Source of the DNA: Bacillota bacterium
GTDB lineage: Bacteria > Bacillota > Clostridia > Acetivibrionales > DTU013
Length of the DNA: 64,000 bases
Direction: 5' to 3'
NCBI GenBank assembly: GCA_023433505.1
Contig: JAEZCO010000012.1
Span: 1-64,000, forward strand
Below the pieces are notes generated by a model. The model was not told where the DNA came from. It made no database searches and worked only from the letters and a program-made list of their open reading frames with translations. Both the position numbers and the translations under genes were made by a program. This document shows, piece after piece, positions 50,703 to 59,196 of this stretch (within the stretch, counting starts at the first letter, position 1; each line of letters begins with the position of its first letter).

Positions 50703-52502
50703 ATGGGCAAAGGGTTTTTACCCCGTATTTACAAATCCATATCCATTAAAACAAAGCTAATGCTGATAGCTATTATCTTTATTGTCTATCCTATCATCAT
50801 TCTGGGCTATTTCGGCTACAGAAACTATGCGGACATGATGCAGGACAAGGCCATAAAGAACCTGGAGGGGACGGCAAGGGAGCTTACGAGCCTGCTTTCG
50901 GACCGCATGGCGAATCTCAGCCTGTATACGGTGCAGATCCTGTACGATAACCGGATTTATAATGCAAACAGGGACCTGATCAAAGGAAGCATGAATTTTG
51001 TCACAGAAAATGAATTCACAGGCTACCTGCAGTCAACGCTCTTTATGAAAAGCGAATTAACCGAGATCCTGGTCAGCTTCACCGGCAGCAGGAAGATCTT
51101 TCAGGTCAACAAATCCATGGGCTCCACCACCGATAGCTTTCTGCAGTACGATAGCCTGTACAAAAGAGCGCTTGACGGTAAAGGCAAGCCGGTGTGGTAT
51201 GTTTCTTTCAATGAAGGCAAGGTTACCGGCATCTACCTGACCAAAATAATCTATGATATTAACGATATAAAAAAAGAACTGGGACTTCTGGTTTTCAAGG
51301 TCAGCGACCGGTATATTGCGGAAGTGCTTAGCAATTACCTGTCCAATACGGAGCAGAATGTGAGCCTGTTTGACAGCGAAGGACGTGAAGTCTTTGCAAT
51401 AAAGCCTTTCCAGGTGGATTACGGGAAGCGGCTTTCCGAATTCCTGGGGTCGGACTCGGAAACCCTGTCCACGGAAGTCGAATCGGGAAATGACAAAATC
51501 TATCTCACGTGCGACACCATTAAGCCGGACAACTGGAAGCTGGTAATGGGCATCTCGTCAAATGTACTTTTAAAAGAAGTGCGGGACACCGCCAAATTCA
51601 TCCTGGTCCTGTGCATAGCGACTCTGCCCATATGCATATTACTTGTAAATTTTTTGTATACGGATATTATAAGGCCAATGAATCTCCTGATAAAAAAAAT
51701 GCAGCGGATAGAAAAAGGGGATATCGGCGTCACTATCGAAAGCGACCGTGGGGCTGAATTCGGATATGTTTACCGCACCTTTAACAAAATGTCCCAGGAG
51801 ATTAAAAACCTGATCAATACGGTCTACAAAAACCAGATAGCAACCAAGGACGCGGAAATCAAAGCACTTCAGGCACAGATCAACCCCCATTTCCTGTACA
51901 ATACCCTGGATTCTATAAACTGGAAGGCCAAGCTGAGCGGAGTCATGGAAATCAGCGAAATGGTAACGGCGTTGTCCTGTATCATTGAAGCCAATCTCAA
52001 CCGGAAAAATGAGAATTTTATTGAACTTGGAAAAGAAATTGAGTATATTCACAATTATTATCTGCTTTTACAGAAGCGCTTCGGTAAAAAAATCAGGCTG
52101 GTAACGGATATCAGCGAGGACAGCCTGAATTATATCATTCCCAAGCTGATCATCCAGCCCATTATCGAAAACGCGGTGCACCATGGACTTGAGATGAAGG
52201 TAGGCACCGGGACCATCGATTTGAAGGTAGGCATTGCGGAGGAAATGATTTGCATTGAAGTAAGGGATGACGGAACAGGGATTGAGGAAAATACTTTGAA
52301 AAGCTTGCAGGACAGCCTTGACCAATCCCTTGATGCGGACACGGATAACAATTTATCCGCCCGGTCCAGTATCGGGATAATCAATGTCCACAAGCGAATC
52401 AAGCTTCTTTATGGGGAGGAAAATGGCTTGAAGATATCCAGCAGGCTTGGAGAGGGGACTGCTGTTTTCATCCGGCTGCCGGCTGTTTTGAAGAAGGCTT
52501 AG
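50703..52502 (+). CDS. YesM-type sensor histidine kinase (second system)
   Basis: 599 residues. TM1 about 16-37, extracellular Cache-like sensor about 38-295, TM2 about 298-320, and HAMP with GAEFGYVYRTFNKMSQEI. His_kinase motif QINPHFLYNTLDSINWKAK lies near residue 393, then IIQPIIENAVHHGLEM, DDGTGIEE and GIINVHKRIKLLYGEENGL. ATG 50703 follows GGGAGG. It is followed 22 bases later by its response regulator and diverges from a binding-protein gene 226 bases away, suggesting sugar sensing with that protein. Confidence 0.94.
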   Translation: MGKGFLPRIYKSISIKTKLMLIAIIFIVYPIIILGYFGYRNYADMMQDKAIKNLEGTARELTSLLSDRMANLSLYTVQILYDNRIYNANRDLIKGSMNFVTENEFTGYLQSTLFMKSELTEILVSFTGSRKIFQVNKSMGSTTDSFLQYDSLYKRALDGKGKPVWYVSFNEGKVTGIYLTKIIYDINDIKKELGLLVFKVSDRYIAEVLSNYLSNTEQNVSLFDSEGREVFAIKPFQVDYGKRLSEFLGSDSETLSTEVESGNDKIYLTCDTIKPDNWKLVMGISSNVLLKEVRDTAKFILVLCIATLPICILLVNFLYTDIIRPMNLLIKKMQRIEKGDIGVTIESDRGAEFGYVYRTFNKMSQEIKNLINTVYKNQIATKDAEIKALQAQINPHFLYNTLDSINWKAKLSGVMEISEMVTALSCIIEANLNRKNENFIELGKEIEYIHNYYLLLQKRFGKKIRLVTDISEDSLNYIIPKLIIQPIIENAVHHGLEMKVGTGTIDLKVGIAEEMICIEVRDDGTGIEENTLKSLQDSLDQSLDADTDNNLSARSSIGIINVHKRIKLLYGEENGLKISSRLGEGTAVFIRLPAVLKKA

Positions 52503-52524
52503 CGTTTATTTTGGGGGTGTTGAG

Positions 52525-53334
52525 ATGCTGAAGGTCTTGATAATTGATGATGAAGAAATCATCCGCATCGGTCTGAGAAGTACCGTTGATTGGGAGCGGC
52601 TGGGATGTGTGGTGGCCGGGGAGGCTGAAGACGGGGAATCGGGGTTGAAGCTCATAAACTCTACCGAACCGGACATCCTATTCACCGATATTCGGATGCC
52701 TGGTCTCAGCGGCCTGGAAATGATATCCGACATCAGCTCCCTGAAGGATAGCTGCAAGATCATCATCCTCACCGGCTACAGAGACTTCGAGTATGCCCAG
52801 GAGGCCATCAAACAGGGCGCTTTCCGGTTTCTGCTGAAACCGGTAAAAACGGAGGATCTGAACCTTGCCATCGAAGACGCCGTAAAGGAGATCAAAAAAG
52901 AAAAATCCAGGGAAGTGATCTTCAACAACCTTGAAAAAAGAGTGAAGGAATATTACGGCCTGGAACACTCCGTGCCTGAGGACAGAGCGGAAAACGTGGG
53001 CGAGGCCGGAGGCAATCCTACATATATCATCAGTAAGGCTCTGGAGTATATGAAGGCTAATTTTTACAGGGACATCAGCCTGAAAGCCGTGGCGGATGAA
53101 GTCTATGTCAGTACCTGGTACCTGAGCAAGCTGCTGAAAAAGGAAACCGGGGACAACTTTATCAATATCCTGAACGAAATGCGGGTGGAGAGGGCAAAGA
53201 AGCTGCTGACCGACCCCAAATACAAAATATACGAAATTGCCGGAGAAGTAGGCTTCACCGACGTTCCCTACTTCACAAAAACCTTTAAAAAAGTAACCGG
53301 CTTCACTCCCATGGAGTATAAAAACAATCAGTGA
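52525..53334 (+). CDS. YesN-type response regulator, short form (second system)
   Basis: 269 residues, lacking the long central linker of other YesN proteins in this window. Receiver with IDDEEIIRIGL, Asp in DILFTDIRMPGLSGLE and KPVKTEDL. The AraC helix-turn-helix pair (about 170-269) has ISLKAVADEVYVSTWYLSKL and GFTDVPYFTKTFKKVTGFTP. RBS GGGGGTG. Probable target: the divergent binding-protein gene at 49085-50476. Confidence 0.94.
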   Translation: MLKVLIIDDEEIIRIGLRSTVDWERLGCVVAGEAEDGESGLKLINSTEPDILFTDIRMPGLSGLEMISDISSLKDSCKIIILTGYRDFEYAQEAIKQGAFRFLLKPVKTEDLNLAIEDAVKEIKKEKSREVIFNNLEKRVKEYYGLEHSVPEDRAENVGEAGGNPTYIISKALEYMKANFYRDISLKAVADEVYVSTWYLSKLLKKETGDNFINILNEMRVERAKKLLTDPKYKIYEIAGEVGFTDVPYFTKTFKKVTGFTPMEYKNNQ

Positions 53335-53371
53335 TTGTCCCGCCTTAACGATGAAAATAGAGGAGATTTAT

Positions 53372-54478
53372 ATGAGATTTAACGAATTCAAACTTGAGAG
53401 GTTTTTTGCAAAGTACGAGTTTAGCGTAAGGCATACCATAAGCTCTTCGGACTGTGAGTCCATGAAAGTTTCGGAATTGACAGCCCTTGCAGGAAACAGC
53501 CTTAAGGAAGCCTGGGACAAGCTTGAACTGGGATATACTCAATCAAAAGGGCATCCTCAATTGTTGGAAGAAATAGCCGGGCTCTATGCCGGAATATCTG
53601 CGGAGCAAATTCTTGCCGCAGTGCCGCAGGAAGGCGCTCTTATAGCCTTGAGCAGCATTCTGGAGGCAGGAGACCATGTGATAATTATGAGCCCTGCCTA
53701 TCAATCCCTGAGCGAAGTACCGCGGTCTATCGGGTGCAGTATTTCCGAGCTGCCCCTCCTGGAGCAAAACGGACGGTGGCAGCTGGACTTGGAGATGCTT
53801 AAGTCATTGATCAGAAAAGAAACAAAGCTGATGATTTTTAATTTTCCCCACAATCCCACCGGCTATTTGCCTGAAATCAGCGTCTTGAACGATATTGTCG
53901 ACATTGCCCGCAAAGCGGGTATCTATATATTTTCAGATGAAATGTACAGACTGTCCGAATATAGTGCCGCCGACAGGCTTCCTCCCATAGCGTCCGTTTA
54001 TGAAAAGGGAATATCCCTGTCCGGTCTTTCAAAGACCTTCGGATTGCCCGGTTTGCGGTCGGGCTGGCTGGTCACGCAGGACGAGGCCTTATTCCGGCAG
54101 TTCTTGCTGCAAAAGGACTATACCACCATTTGCGGGTCCGCACCCGGCGAAATTCTTTCCATTATGGCACTCCAGGCCAGGGATGCCATTGTTGACAGGA
54201 ACCTTGGCATTATCAGGGATAATATCGGACATATGGAAAGCTTCCTGTCAAGACATGGGGAGAATGCAGGCTGGATAAGGCCTATTGCCGGACCTGTAGC
54301 TTTTGGCTTCCTCAAGAACGGGATGGATGCGGAAGAGTTCGGCAGGAGGGCTATTCATGAAAAAAGCCTGCTGATCCTTCCGGGGTATGTCTTTGACTAC
54401 AAATGCAGCTTCTTCCGGCTGGGCTTGGGCAGGAAAGGCTTCAAGGCAGGCCTGGACCTGTTGGAAGAGCTCATTTAA
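53372..54478 (+). CDS. Fold-type I PLP-dependent aminotransferase (class I/II)
   Basis: 368 residues. N-terminal MRFNEFKLERFFAKYEFSVR and SSSDCES are typical of the aminotransferase subgroup related to capreomycidine-synthase-like proteins. NFPHNPTG is the class I/II motif, FSDEMYRLSEY carries the PLP-pyridine Asp and Tyr, and SLSGLSKTFGLPGLRSGWL carries the Schiff-base Lys with the phosphate-binding Arg. The start is ATG 53372 with GAGGAG 7 bases upstream; ATG 53351 is less likely. Substrate unknown. It is convergent with two amino-acid racemase genes, so an amino-acid role is plausible. Confidence 0.88.
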   Translation: MRFNEFKLERFFAKYEFSVRHTISSSDCESMKVSELTALAGNSLKEAWDKLELGYTQSKGHPQLLEEIAGLYAGISAEQILAAVPQEGALIALSSILEAGDHVIIMSPAYQSLSEVPRSIGCSISELPLLEQNGRWQLDLEMLKSLIRKETKLMIFNFPHNPTGYLPEISVLNDIVDIARKAGIYIFSDEMYRLSEYSAADRLPPIASVYEKGISLSGLSKTFGLPGLRSGWLVTQDEALFRQFLLQKDYTTICGSAPGEILSIMALQARDAIVDRNLGIIRDNIGHMESFLSRHGENAGWIRPIAGPVAFGFLKNGMDAEEFGRRAIHEKSLLILPGYVFDYKCSFFRLGLGRKGFKAGLDLLEELI

Positions 54479-54503
54479 ATGTATCGAGGGCAAAGATCGC
54501 CGT

Positions 54504-55199
54504 TTAAGGTTCTCTCATTGCATACTCAGCAGCGGCATCAGCGTGTAAAAGCGTTGTATCGTATACCGGCAAGACGCTGTCTTTTTGCTTAACAAGCAAT
54601 CCAATCTCCGTGCATCCAAGAATGACCCCTTCCGCACCCTGTTGTTTCAGTTTAGCGATGACATTACTAAAATCCTTACGAGACGAATCATTAATTTTTC
54701 CGATAATCAATTCCTTATTAATGATATTATGAATGTTTTCCATATCTTCTGTGCCGGGAATTATTACCCTGATTCCATGGTGAATAAGTATATCTTTATA
54801 GAAAGCTTTTTCCATTGTAAAGCGGGTACCCAGTAAAGCTACCGATTTTACACCGTCCACCAGTAACTTATCTGCAGTTACTTCAGCAATATGCAAGAAG
54901 GGGACATGAATTACATCCTGTATTTTTGAAGCCGCTATGTGCATTGTGTTAGTGGCAAGTATAATAAAATCAGCCCCGGCATTTTGAAGAGTAATTGCTG
55001 CTTTCGAAAGAATATCGCCTGCACGGTCCCAATCCCCATTTTTGTGGACTTCCTTAATTTCCTGATATTGGACATTGTATAAAATACATTGAGCACTGTA
55101 ATATCCGCCCAGCTTTTTATTTATATACCGATTTAATTCAAGGTAATAAGTAGCCGTTGATTCCCAACTCATTCCGCCTATGATGCCGATTGTTTTCAT
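54504..55199 (-). CDS. Aspartate/glutamate racemase family protein lacking the first catalytic Cys
   Basis: 231 residues, PLP-independent Asp/Glu racemase fold: IGIIGGMSWESTATYYLELN, IILATNTMHIAASKIQ, VILGCTEIGLLV. In the family two residues act as acid/base. The second Cys (GCTEIG) is present, but the first position is Ala82, where the tandem neighbour and E. coli YgeA have Cys. Some racemases carry Thr there, but Ala is unexpected, so activity may be altered. The gene follows its paralogue with an 18-base gap in the same operon. ATG 55199. Confidence 0.9.
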   Translation of the reverse strand: MKTIGIIGGMSWESTATYYLELNRYINKKLGGYYSAQCILYNVQYQEIKEVHKNGDWDRAGDILSKAAITLQNAGADFIILATNTMHIAASKIQDVIHVPFLHIAEVTADKLLVDGVKSVALLGTRFTMEKAFYKDILIHHGIRVIIPGTEDMENIHNIINKELIIGKINDSSRKDFSNVIAKLKQQGAEGVILGCTEIGLLVKQKDSVLPVYDTTLLHADAAAEYAMREP

Positions 55200-55217
55200 G
55201 CATATTCTCCTTAGTGA

Positions 55218-55919
55218 TTAAATATGATAATTCTCCATGGACAACCTTGCAGCCTTAGAGGCATGAATCTTAGCCGTGTCAAAAACAGGCAAAGCGGTAT
55301 CTTTTTGCCGGAGTAACAGCCCTATTTCCGTACATCCAAGAATGACCCCTTGCGCGCCCTGTTTTGCAAGTCGGTCAATAATGCCAAGGTATTTTATTTT
55401 TGATGCTTCCGATATGACTCCCAAGCACAATTCGTGATAGATGATATCATTTACCGTCTCAATTTCCTGCTCGTTTGGTATAAGGACTGAAATTCCTGCC
55501 TTTTCTATTTTTTCTTTGTAGAAATCCTCTGTCATGGTGTATTTGGTCCCCAATAGCGCGACCCTGGAAATATTATGGTAGTTCAATTCCTCAGCGGTTG
55601 CTTCTGCAATATGGATAACGGGAATTTTTATCCTGCTTTGTATTTGCGGAGCTACTTTATGCATGGTGTTTGTACAGATCAAAATGAAGTCTGCTCCGGC
55701 TTTTTCAAGATTTTCAGCGGCCTTTGACAAAATATCTGCGCCTTTCTCCCAATCACCCTCGGCCTGACACTTTTCAATTTCGGAAAAGTCTACGCTGTAC
55801 AGCAGAACTTTCGCCGAGTGCAACCCGCCCAGTTCTTGCTTCACTACTTCATTTATCATCTGATAGTAGGTAACCGTACTTTCCCAACTCATTCCCCCGA
55901 GCAACCCTATTGTTTTCAA
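55218..55919 (-). CDS. Aspartate/glutamate (YgeA-type amino acid) racemase
   Basis: 233 residues, close to E. coli YgeA along the whole length: MKTIGLLGGMSWESTVTYYQ, GGLHSAKVLLYSVDFSEIEK, ILICTNTMHKVAPQIQ with Cys82, VALLGTKYTMTEDFYKEKI, and GVILGCTEIGLLLRQ with the second Cys. It interconverts L- and D-amino acids using the two Cys as acid/base, in the cytosol, perhaps supplying D-amino acids for wall or spore metabolism. The TTG start follows GGAGG. First gene of a two-gene operon with a diverged paralogue. Confidence 0.93.
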   Translation of the reverse strand: MKTIGLLGGMSWESTVTYYQMINEVVKQELGGLHSAKVLLYSVDFSEIEKCQAEGDWEKGADILSKAAENLEKAGADFILICTNTMHKVAPQIQSRIKIPVIHIAEATAEELNYHNISRVALLGTKYTMTEDFYKEKIEKAGISVLIPNEQEIETVNDIIYHELCLGVISEASKIKYLGIIDRLAKQGAQGVILGCTEIGLLLRQKDTALPVFDTAKIHASKAARLSMENYHI

Positions 55920-56067
55920 TTTTATAACCTCCTTTAGAAATCCGGTTTATTTCTTGTGATATAATAAATTTAAGTTCAAGCCAATCCTACAATTTTCTGC
56001 CCTCTTATGCTTATTTTACCATAGGATAGAGTTATTACAACTCTGCTTTCGTTTATTTCACAAAAAT

Positions 56068-56094
56068 ATAGGGACGGTCATTTGACCGCCCCTG
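56068..56094. repeat. Copy of the 'TAGGGACGGTCATT' inverted repeat
   Basis: ATAGGGACGGTCATTTGACC followed by GCCCCTG, an inverted repeat related to 6574-6641. It lies in the gap before the racemase operon, near the end of tgl. Confidence 0.6.
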
Positions 56095-56125
56095 TTGGAT
56101 TCTTAAGGATATATGTTATTTGAAT

Positions 56126-56896
56126 TTATTCCAATAAATCGCCTGCTGCAACATATTTTTTATACAGATTTTTAAAATCCGGCCGCGTAGCAGTCTCAAG
56201 CAAATGGGCCGAAACATCGGAGCCGTGAATTCTATTCATATTCAAAGCCCGGATAATTCCATCCGCATCCATAATTCCTATTCCGTGGCCATAGTACTCC
56301 CCGTTTCCCAGGTCGATGGCATTTTCCCCCTGCCACTCGGGAGTCAGCGGATTCACATCAGGATTTGCAAAATATCTGCAATCACCGGGGAAGTAACCAT
56401 CGGGATTCCTGTAAGTCGCGACCCCCAGGTTCTTGTTTGCATGCTGCCAGTTCATCAGATAAATGTCCTGGAACGTCCGGTCAAACAGTTCCGGCTTATA
56501 CATATCCAATACAGCTTTGTAAAATACGATTACGATGGCAGTCGCACATTCGGTCCCGTACTTGCGCCCGTTTTCAAAGATGTCTTGAATTGCCTGGGAG
56601 GGTCTTACGCCTTCCTTCAAAGCAAAACCGCCTTCCGGGGTGCGGTCCCAGAACTTGGGGTTGCATTCTGATTCGCGGAAGGTTCTGAAACGCATTCTTG
56701 CCCTGTAAAGCTCATTGGAAGCGGAGATGATGTTTTTTCGCATTCCAAGCTCAAACAAAAGCTCATCCTGGGTGCCATACCTGAAAGTATTTTCTGCTGA
56801 AGACATGGCATCCAGTACTTTTCTCTCTGTATCGCTCAACTGCTGCTGACCTGCAACAGCATCGGGTTTTATTTCACTGCCTGCTACTATAAGCAT
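56126..56896 (-). CDS. tgl: Protein-glutamine gamma-glutamyltransferase (sporulation transglutaminase)
   Basis: 256 residues; B. subtilis Tgl has 245. It crosslinks spore-coat proteins through Gln-Lys bonds in the mother cell. Matching segments: ELLFELGMRKNIISASNELY, RPSQAIQDIFENGRKYGTEC with catalytic Cys117 in ECATAIVIVFYKAV, NKNLGVATYRNPDGYFPGDC, and WQGENAIDLGNGEYYGHGIG including the His/Glu region of the active site. ATG 56896 overlaps the stop of the gene upstream (TAATG), so they are coupled. It indicates that the organism forms spores. Confidence 0.93.
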   Translation of the reverse strand: MLIVAGSEIKPDAVAGQQQLSDTERKVLDAMSSAENTFRYGTQDELLFELGMRKNIISASNELYRARMRFRTFRESECNPKFWDRTPEGGFALKEGVRPSQAIQDIFENGRKYGTECATAIVIVFYKAVLDMYKPELFDRTFQDIYLMNWQHANKNLGVATYRNPDGYFPGDCRYFANPDVNPLTPEWQGENAIDLGNGEYYGHGIGIMDADGIIRALNMNRIHGSDVSAHLLETATRPDFKNLYKKYVAAGDLLE

Positions 56897-57897
56897 TACA
56901 TCCGCCCTCCCATTGTCATCTTCATCGTTCTCAACTGGTCATGAATGGGAAAGTGAATCCACGAGTTCCACTGGTGCATATTGCGTCTGTAAAGCATATA
57001 AGAGAAACCTGCCAGCTGAAGGCGGGTATCCGGGTCCAAGGTTCTGAAGCGGCTTAGCAAGCCTTCCTCAACCTCGTCATAATCCCTGAAGGGCCTTCCG
57101 TTATCCGGTAAAACCGGTTTGCAAAGATATTTTGCGTCGTGTGATACGGCAAAAGGGATAGGATTGGCAGAAAGATGAAGGCATTCTCCGGTGTGGTACA
57201 AAAACATGCTGTTTTCCTGGATCCATTGGCAGGCATCATAATACATTTTTGTAGGACTGGTATTTATATTATTTCCGACGTTGGGAATAAAGCCCAGCAG
57301 TCTTCGGGCAAGCTCGCAGTCCCGGGGGTCCTTTGAGTAAAGATTGTTAGCCAGCAGCAGCAAGCTGTCCGGGTTCTTTGCCTCGAAAAATGCCCATACA
57401 AGGTTATGTATCAGGTGCCCTTTCCTGTAGCGCTTGAATATCATGTCCGAGAGGACGGGAAGGATATCGGTATCCCTGTAATGCCGGACAAGCAAGGCAG
57501 CGCTAAGCTCCAGCAGTTCGTCATACCTGTTTTCCAGGCCATCCTCCGGGCAGCCTGTCAGCAAAATCCACTTTAGTGTTTCATGGGCTTCCGCATTATT
57601 ATTCTTTACGAGGTAATCAACGTATGTAGTATCTTTGGATTGAATGGCATTCACCAGCCTGACGGTCCTTATATGCTTATTGCTCAGGCGGGGAAGAAGT
57701 CCGGTTTTGACAAGGATCTGCCTCACCAGATAAAGTGTAGGAAATTGCAGCGTTTCATCATTTATTTGTGCAATGGCTTTTTTTTTGTTGGAGTAGGCCA
57801 GGTTGGAAAAGTACTGCTTTACTTTTTCCGGGCCGTTCTCCAGTCGGACGCTGTCCAGCTTGCCGACTTCAAAATCGTTTGTTTCCCTGACGGACAT
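56896..57897 (-). CDS. Unknown protein coupled to transglutaminase
   Basis: 333 residues, no family recognised. Mostly helical with HEAT-like repetition in the middle (ELLELSAALLVRHYRDTDIL, NLVWAFFEAKNPDSLLLLAN), plus a C-terminal region rich in Trp/His/Arg (MHQWNSWIHFPIHDQLRTM). No signal or membrane segment. Its stop overlaps the tgl start by one base, so it is made with Tgl and may be a spore-coat partner, substrate or chaperone. GGGG precedes ATG 57897. A CATATTGTA sequence upstream fits a mother-cell sigma -10. Confidence 0.75.
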   Translation of the reverse strand: MSVRETNDFEVGKLDSVRLENGPEKVKQYFSNLAYSNKKKAIAQINDETLQFPTLYLVRQILVKTGLLPRLSNKHIRTVRLVNAIQSKDTTYVDYLVKNNNAEAHETLKWILLTGCPEDGLENRYDELLELSAALLVRHYRDTDILPVLSDMIFKRYRKGHLIHNLVWAFFEAKNPDSLLLLANNLYSKDPRDCELARRLLGFIPNVGNNINTSPTKMYYDACQWIQENSMFLYHTGECLHLSANPIPFAVSHDAKYLCKPVLPDNGRPFRDYDEVEEGLLSRFRTLDPDTRLQLAGFSYMLYRRNMHQWNSWIHFPIHDQLRTMKMTMGGRM

Positions 57898-57930
57898 AAA
57901 AAAACATCCCCTGCATTATCAGTCATGTTA

Positions 57931-57939
57931 TACAATATG
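57931..57939 (-). promoter_or_regulatory. Possible sigma-K type -10 element of the tgl operon
   Basis: The minus strand reads CATATTGTA, matching the SigK -10 pattern CATANNNTA, 34 bases before ATG 57897. The -35 (AC) is not clear. B. subtilis tgl is a late mother-cell gene, which fits. Confidence 0.4.
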
Positions 57940-58078
57940 CACGGGTGTTTTTTATGCTACCACTTTTTCAGTGAGCGGATTGGAAGTAATGGTTATCTGC
58001 TATGGATTCCTATGCCACAGGGCTCTCCTGAAGGACAGGCCGTCGGAAAGGCTATTTGCAGCGATGGAGAAATAGAGG

Positions 58079-58996
58079 TCAATACGATGCCTCCAAAGTT
58101 TTGATCATTTTGTACAATAGGTTGTTCACCGGAGTTTCCACGCCATATTTGAGTCCAAGTTCAATGACGTTGCCTGCAAAAATTTCCACTTCGGTTTTCC
58201 TGGAGGCCTCCACATCCTGGAGCATGGAGGTTTTACCTTCAGGCGCCAGTGTATCGATGACGGACATATACTCGCCGATGTCCTTCTCACTCAAAGGGAT
58301 TCCAAGCTTTCCGGAGAGCAGGATGACCTCCTTTGAAGCCATAAACAACAGGTCCCTGGCTTCCTCCACCCTCTGGAATACCCCGTAGGGCGCCTTCAGA
58401 ATGGCAGAAACCTGGTTCACCCCTACGTTCATCATAAATTTCCACCATTGCTCGCGAATCATGTTTTCAGGGACAACGTGGGGAATCCCTGCCTTTGTGA
58501 AAAGCTCCCTGACGGCGGACACCCTTTCCGACGGCACTTGATTGGTTTTCTCGCCGAAAAAGATCCGGCCTATGTTGGTGTAGTTGACTCCCGTGCTTTC
58601 CCGCACCGCGTCGGTTCCCAAACAGAAGGCATACAGCATTTTATCCATTCCGAATTTTCCGCCGATGATCTCTTCACTGGAAATGCCGTTCAATAATGAC
58701 AGGAGGATTGTATTTTTACCGATAAACCTGCTGATATCGCAGATGGATTGCTGAAGATGATGCTGCTTGACAGCGATGATGATAAGGTCGGCGGAAGCAT
58801 TCCCGTCTTCAGGAAGGACATAATGAAAGGGGTAGGGCTTGCCGTTGATGGTGACCCCTTTTTCTTCATATCGCCGGATCCGTTCTTCACTGGCTATAAC
58901 CTTCACACCGCCGGGATCCATATCGAAAAGCCTTCCGGCATACGCGCTTCCGATAGCCCCCAGGCCTGAAACATAAATATTGCTTAAAACCGCCAT
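58079..58996 (-). CDS. Ketopantoate reductase family (ApbA/PanE) oxidoreductase
   Basis: 305 residues, full length. N-terminal NADP Rossmann motif IYVSGLGAIGSAYAGRLFDM; LLSLLNGISSEEIIGGKFG and KFMMNVGVNQVSAILKAPYG carry the conserved Asn and Lys/Asn of the PanE active site; a C-terminal helical domain has SMLQDVEASRKTEVE followed by GNVIELG. PanE makes pantoate for coenzyme A, but several paralogues per genome reduce other 2-keto compounds. No other pantothenate genes are nearby, so true PanE function is uncertain. RBS AAAGGAAA. Confidence 0.88.
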   Translation of the reverse strand: MAVLSNIYVSGLGAIGSAYAGRLFDMDPGGVKVIASEERIRRYEEKGVTINGKPYPFHYVLPEDGNASADLIIIAVKQHHLQQSICDISRFIGKNTILLSLLNGISSEEIIGGKFGMDKMLYAFCLGTDAVRESTGVNYTNIGRIFFGEKTNQVPSERVSAVRELFTKAGIPHVVPENMIREQWWKFMMNVGVNQVSAILKAPYGVFQRVEEARDLLFMASKEVILLSGKLGIPLSEKDIGEYMSVIDTLAPEGKTSMLQDVEASRKTEVEIFAGNVIELGLKYGVETPVNNLLYKMIKTLEASY

Positions 58997-59162
58997 TATT
59001 GATTTCCTTTCGTCTGCAGCTGCTTTTTTTCATTGTGCATGGTTATCATTTTACAGCATACAAAACCGTAAATAAAGCTTTCGGTGGTGAAAATTTACGG
59101 GGGCAGGGAAATGTTAATTTTATGCAAAGACAAACCAAAGGATCTCCTGCAAGCCCGGATAT

Positions 59163-59196
59163 ATCAGAAAAGGCTCCATTAAGAGCCTTTTCTGAT
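59163..59196 (-). terminator. Terminator overlapping the esterase stop codon
   Basis: ATCAGAAAAGGCTC and GAGCCTTTTCTGAT form a perfect 14-bp stem around a 6-base loop. The TAA stop of the esterase (59179-59181) falls in the loop and right-arm boundary. Transcription on the minus strand runs into an AT-rich tail. Confidence 0.7.
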
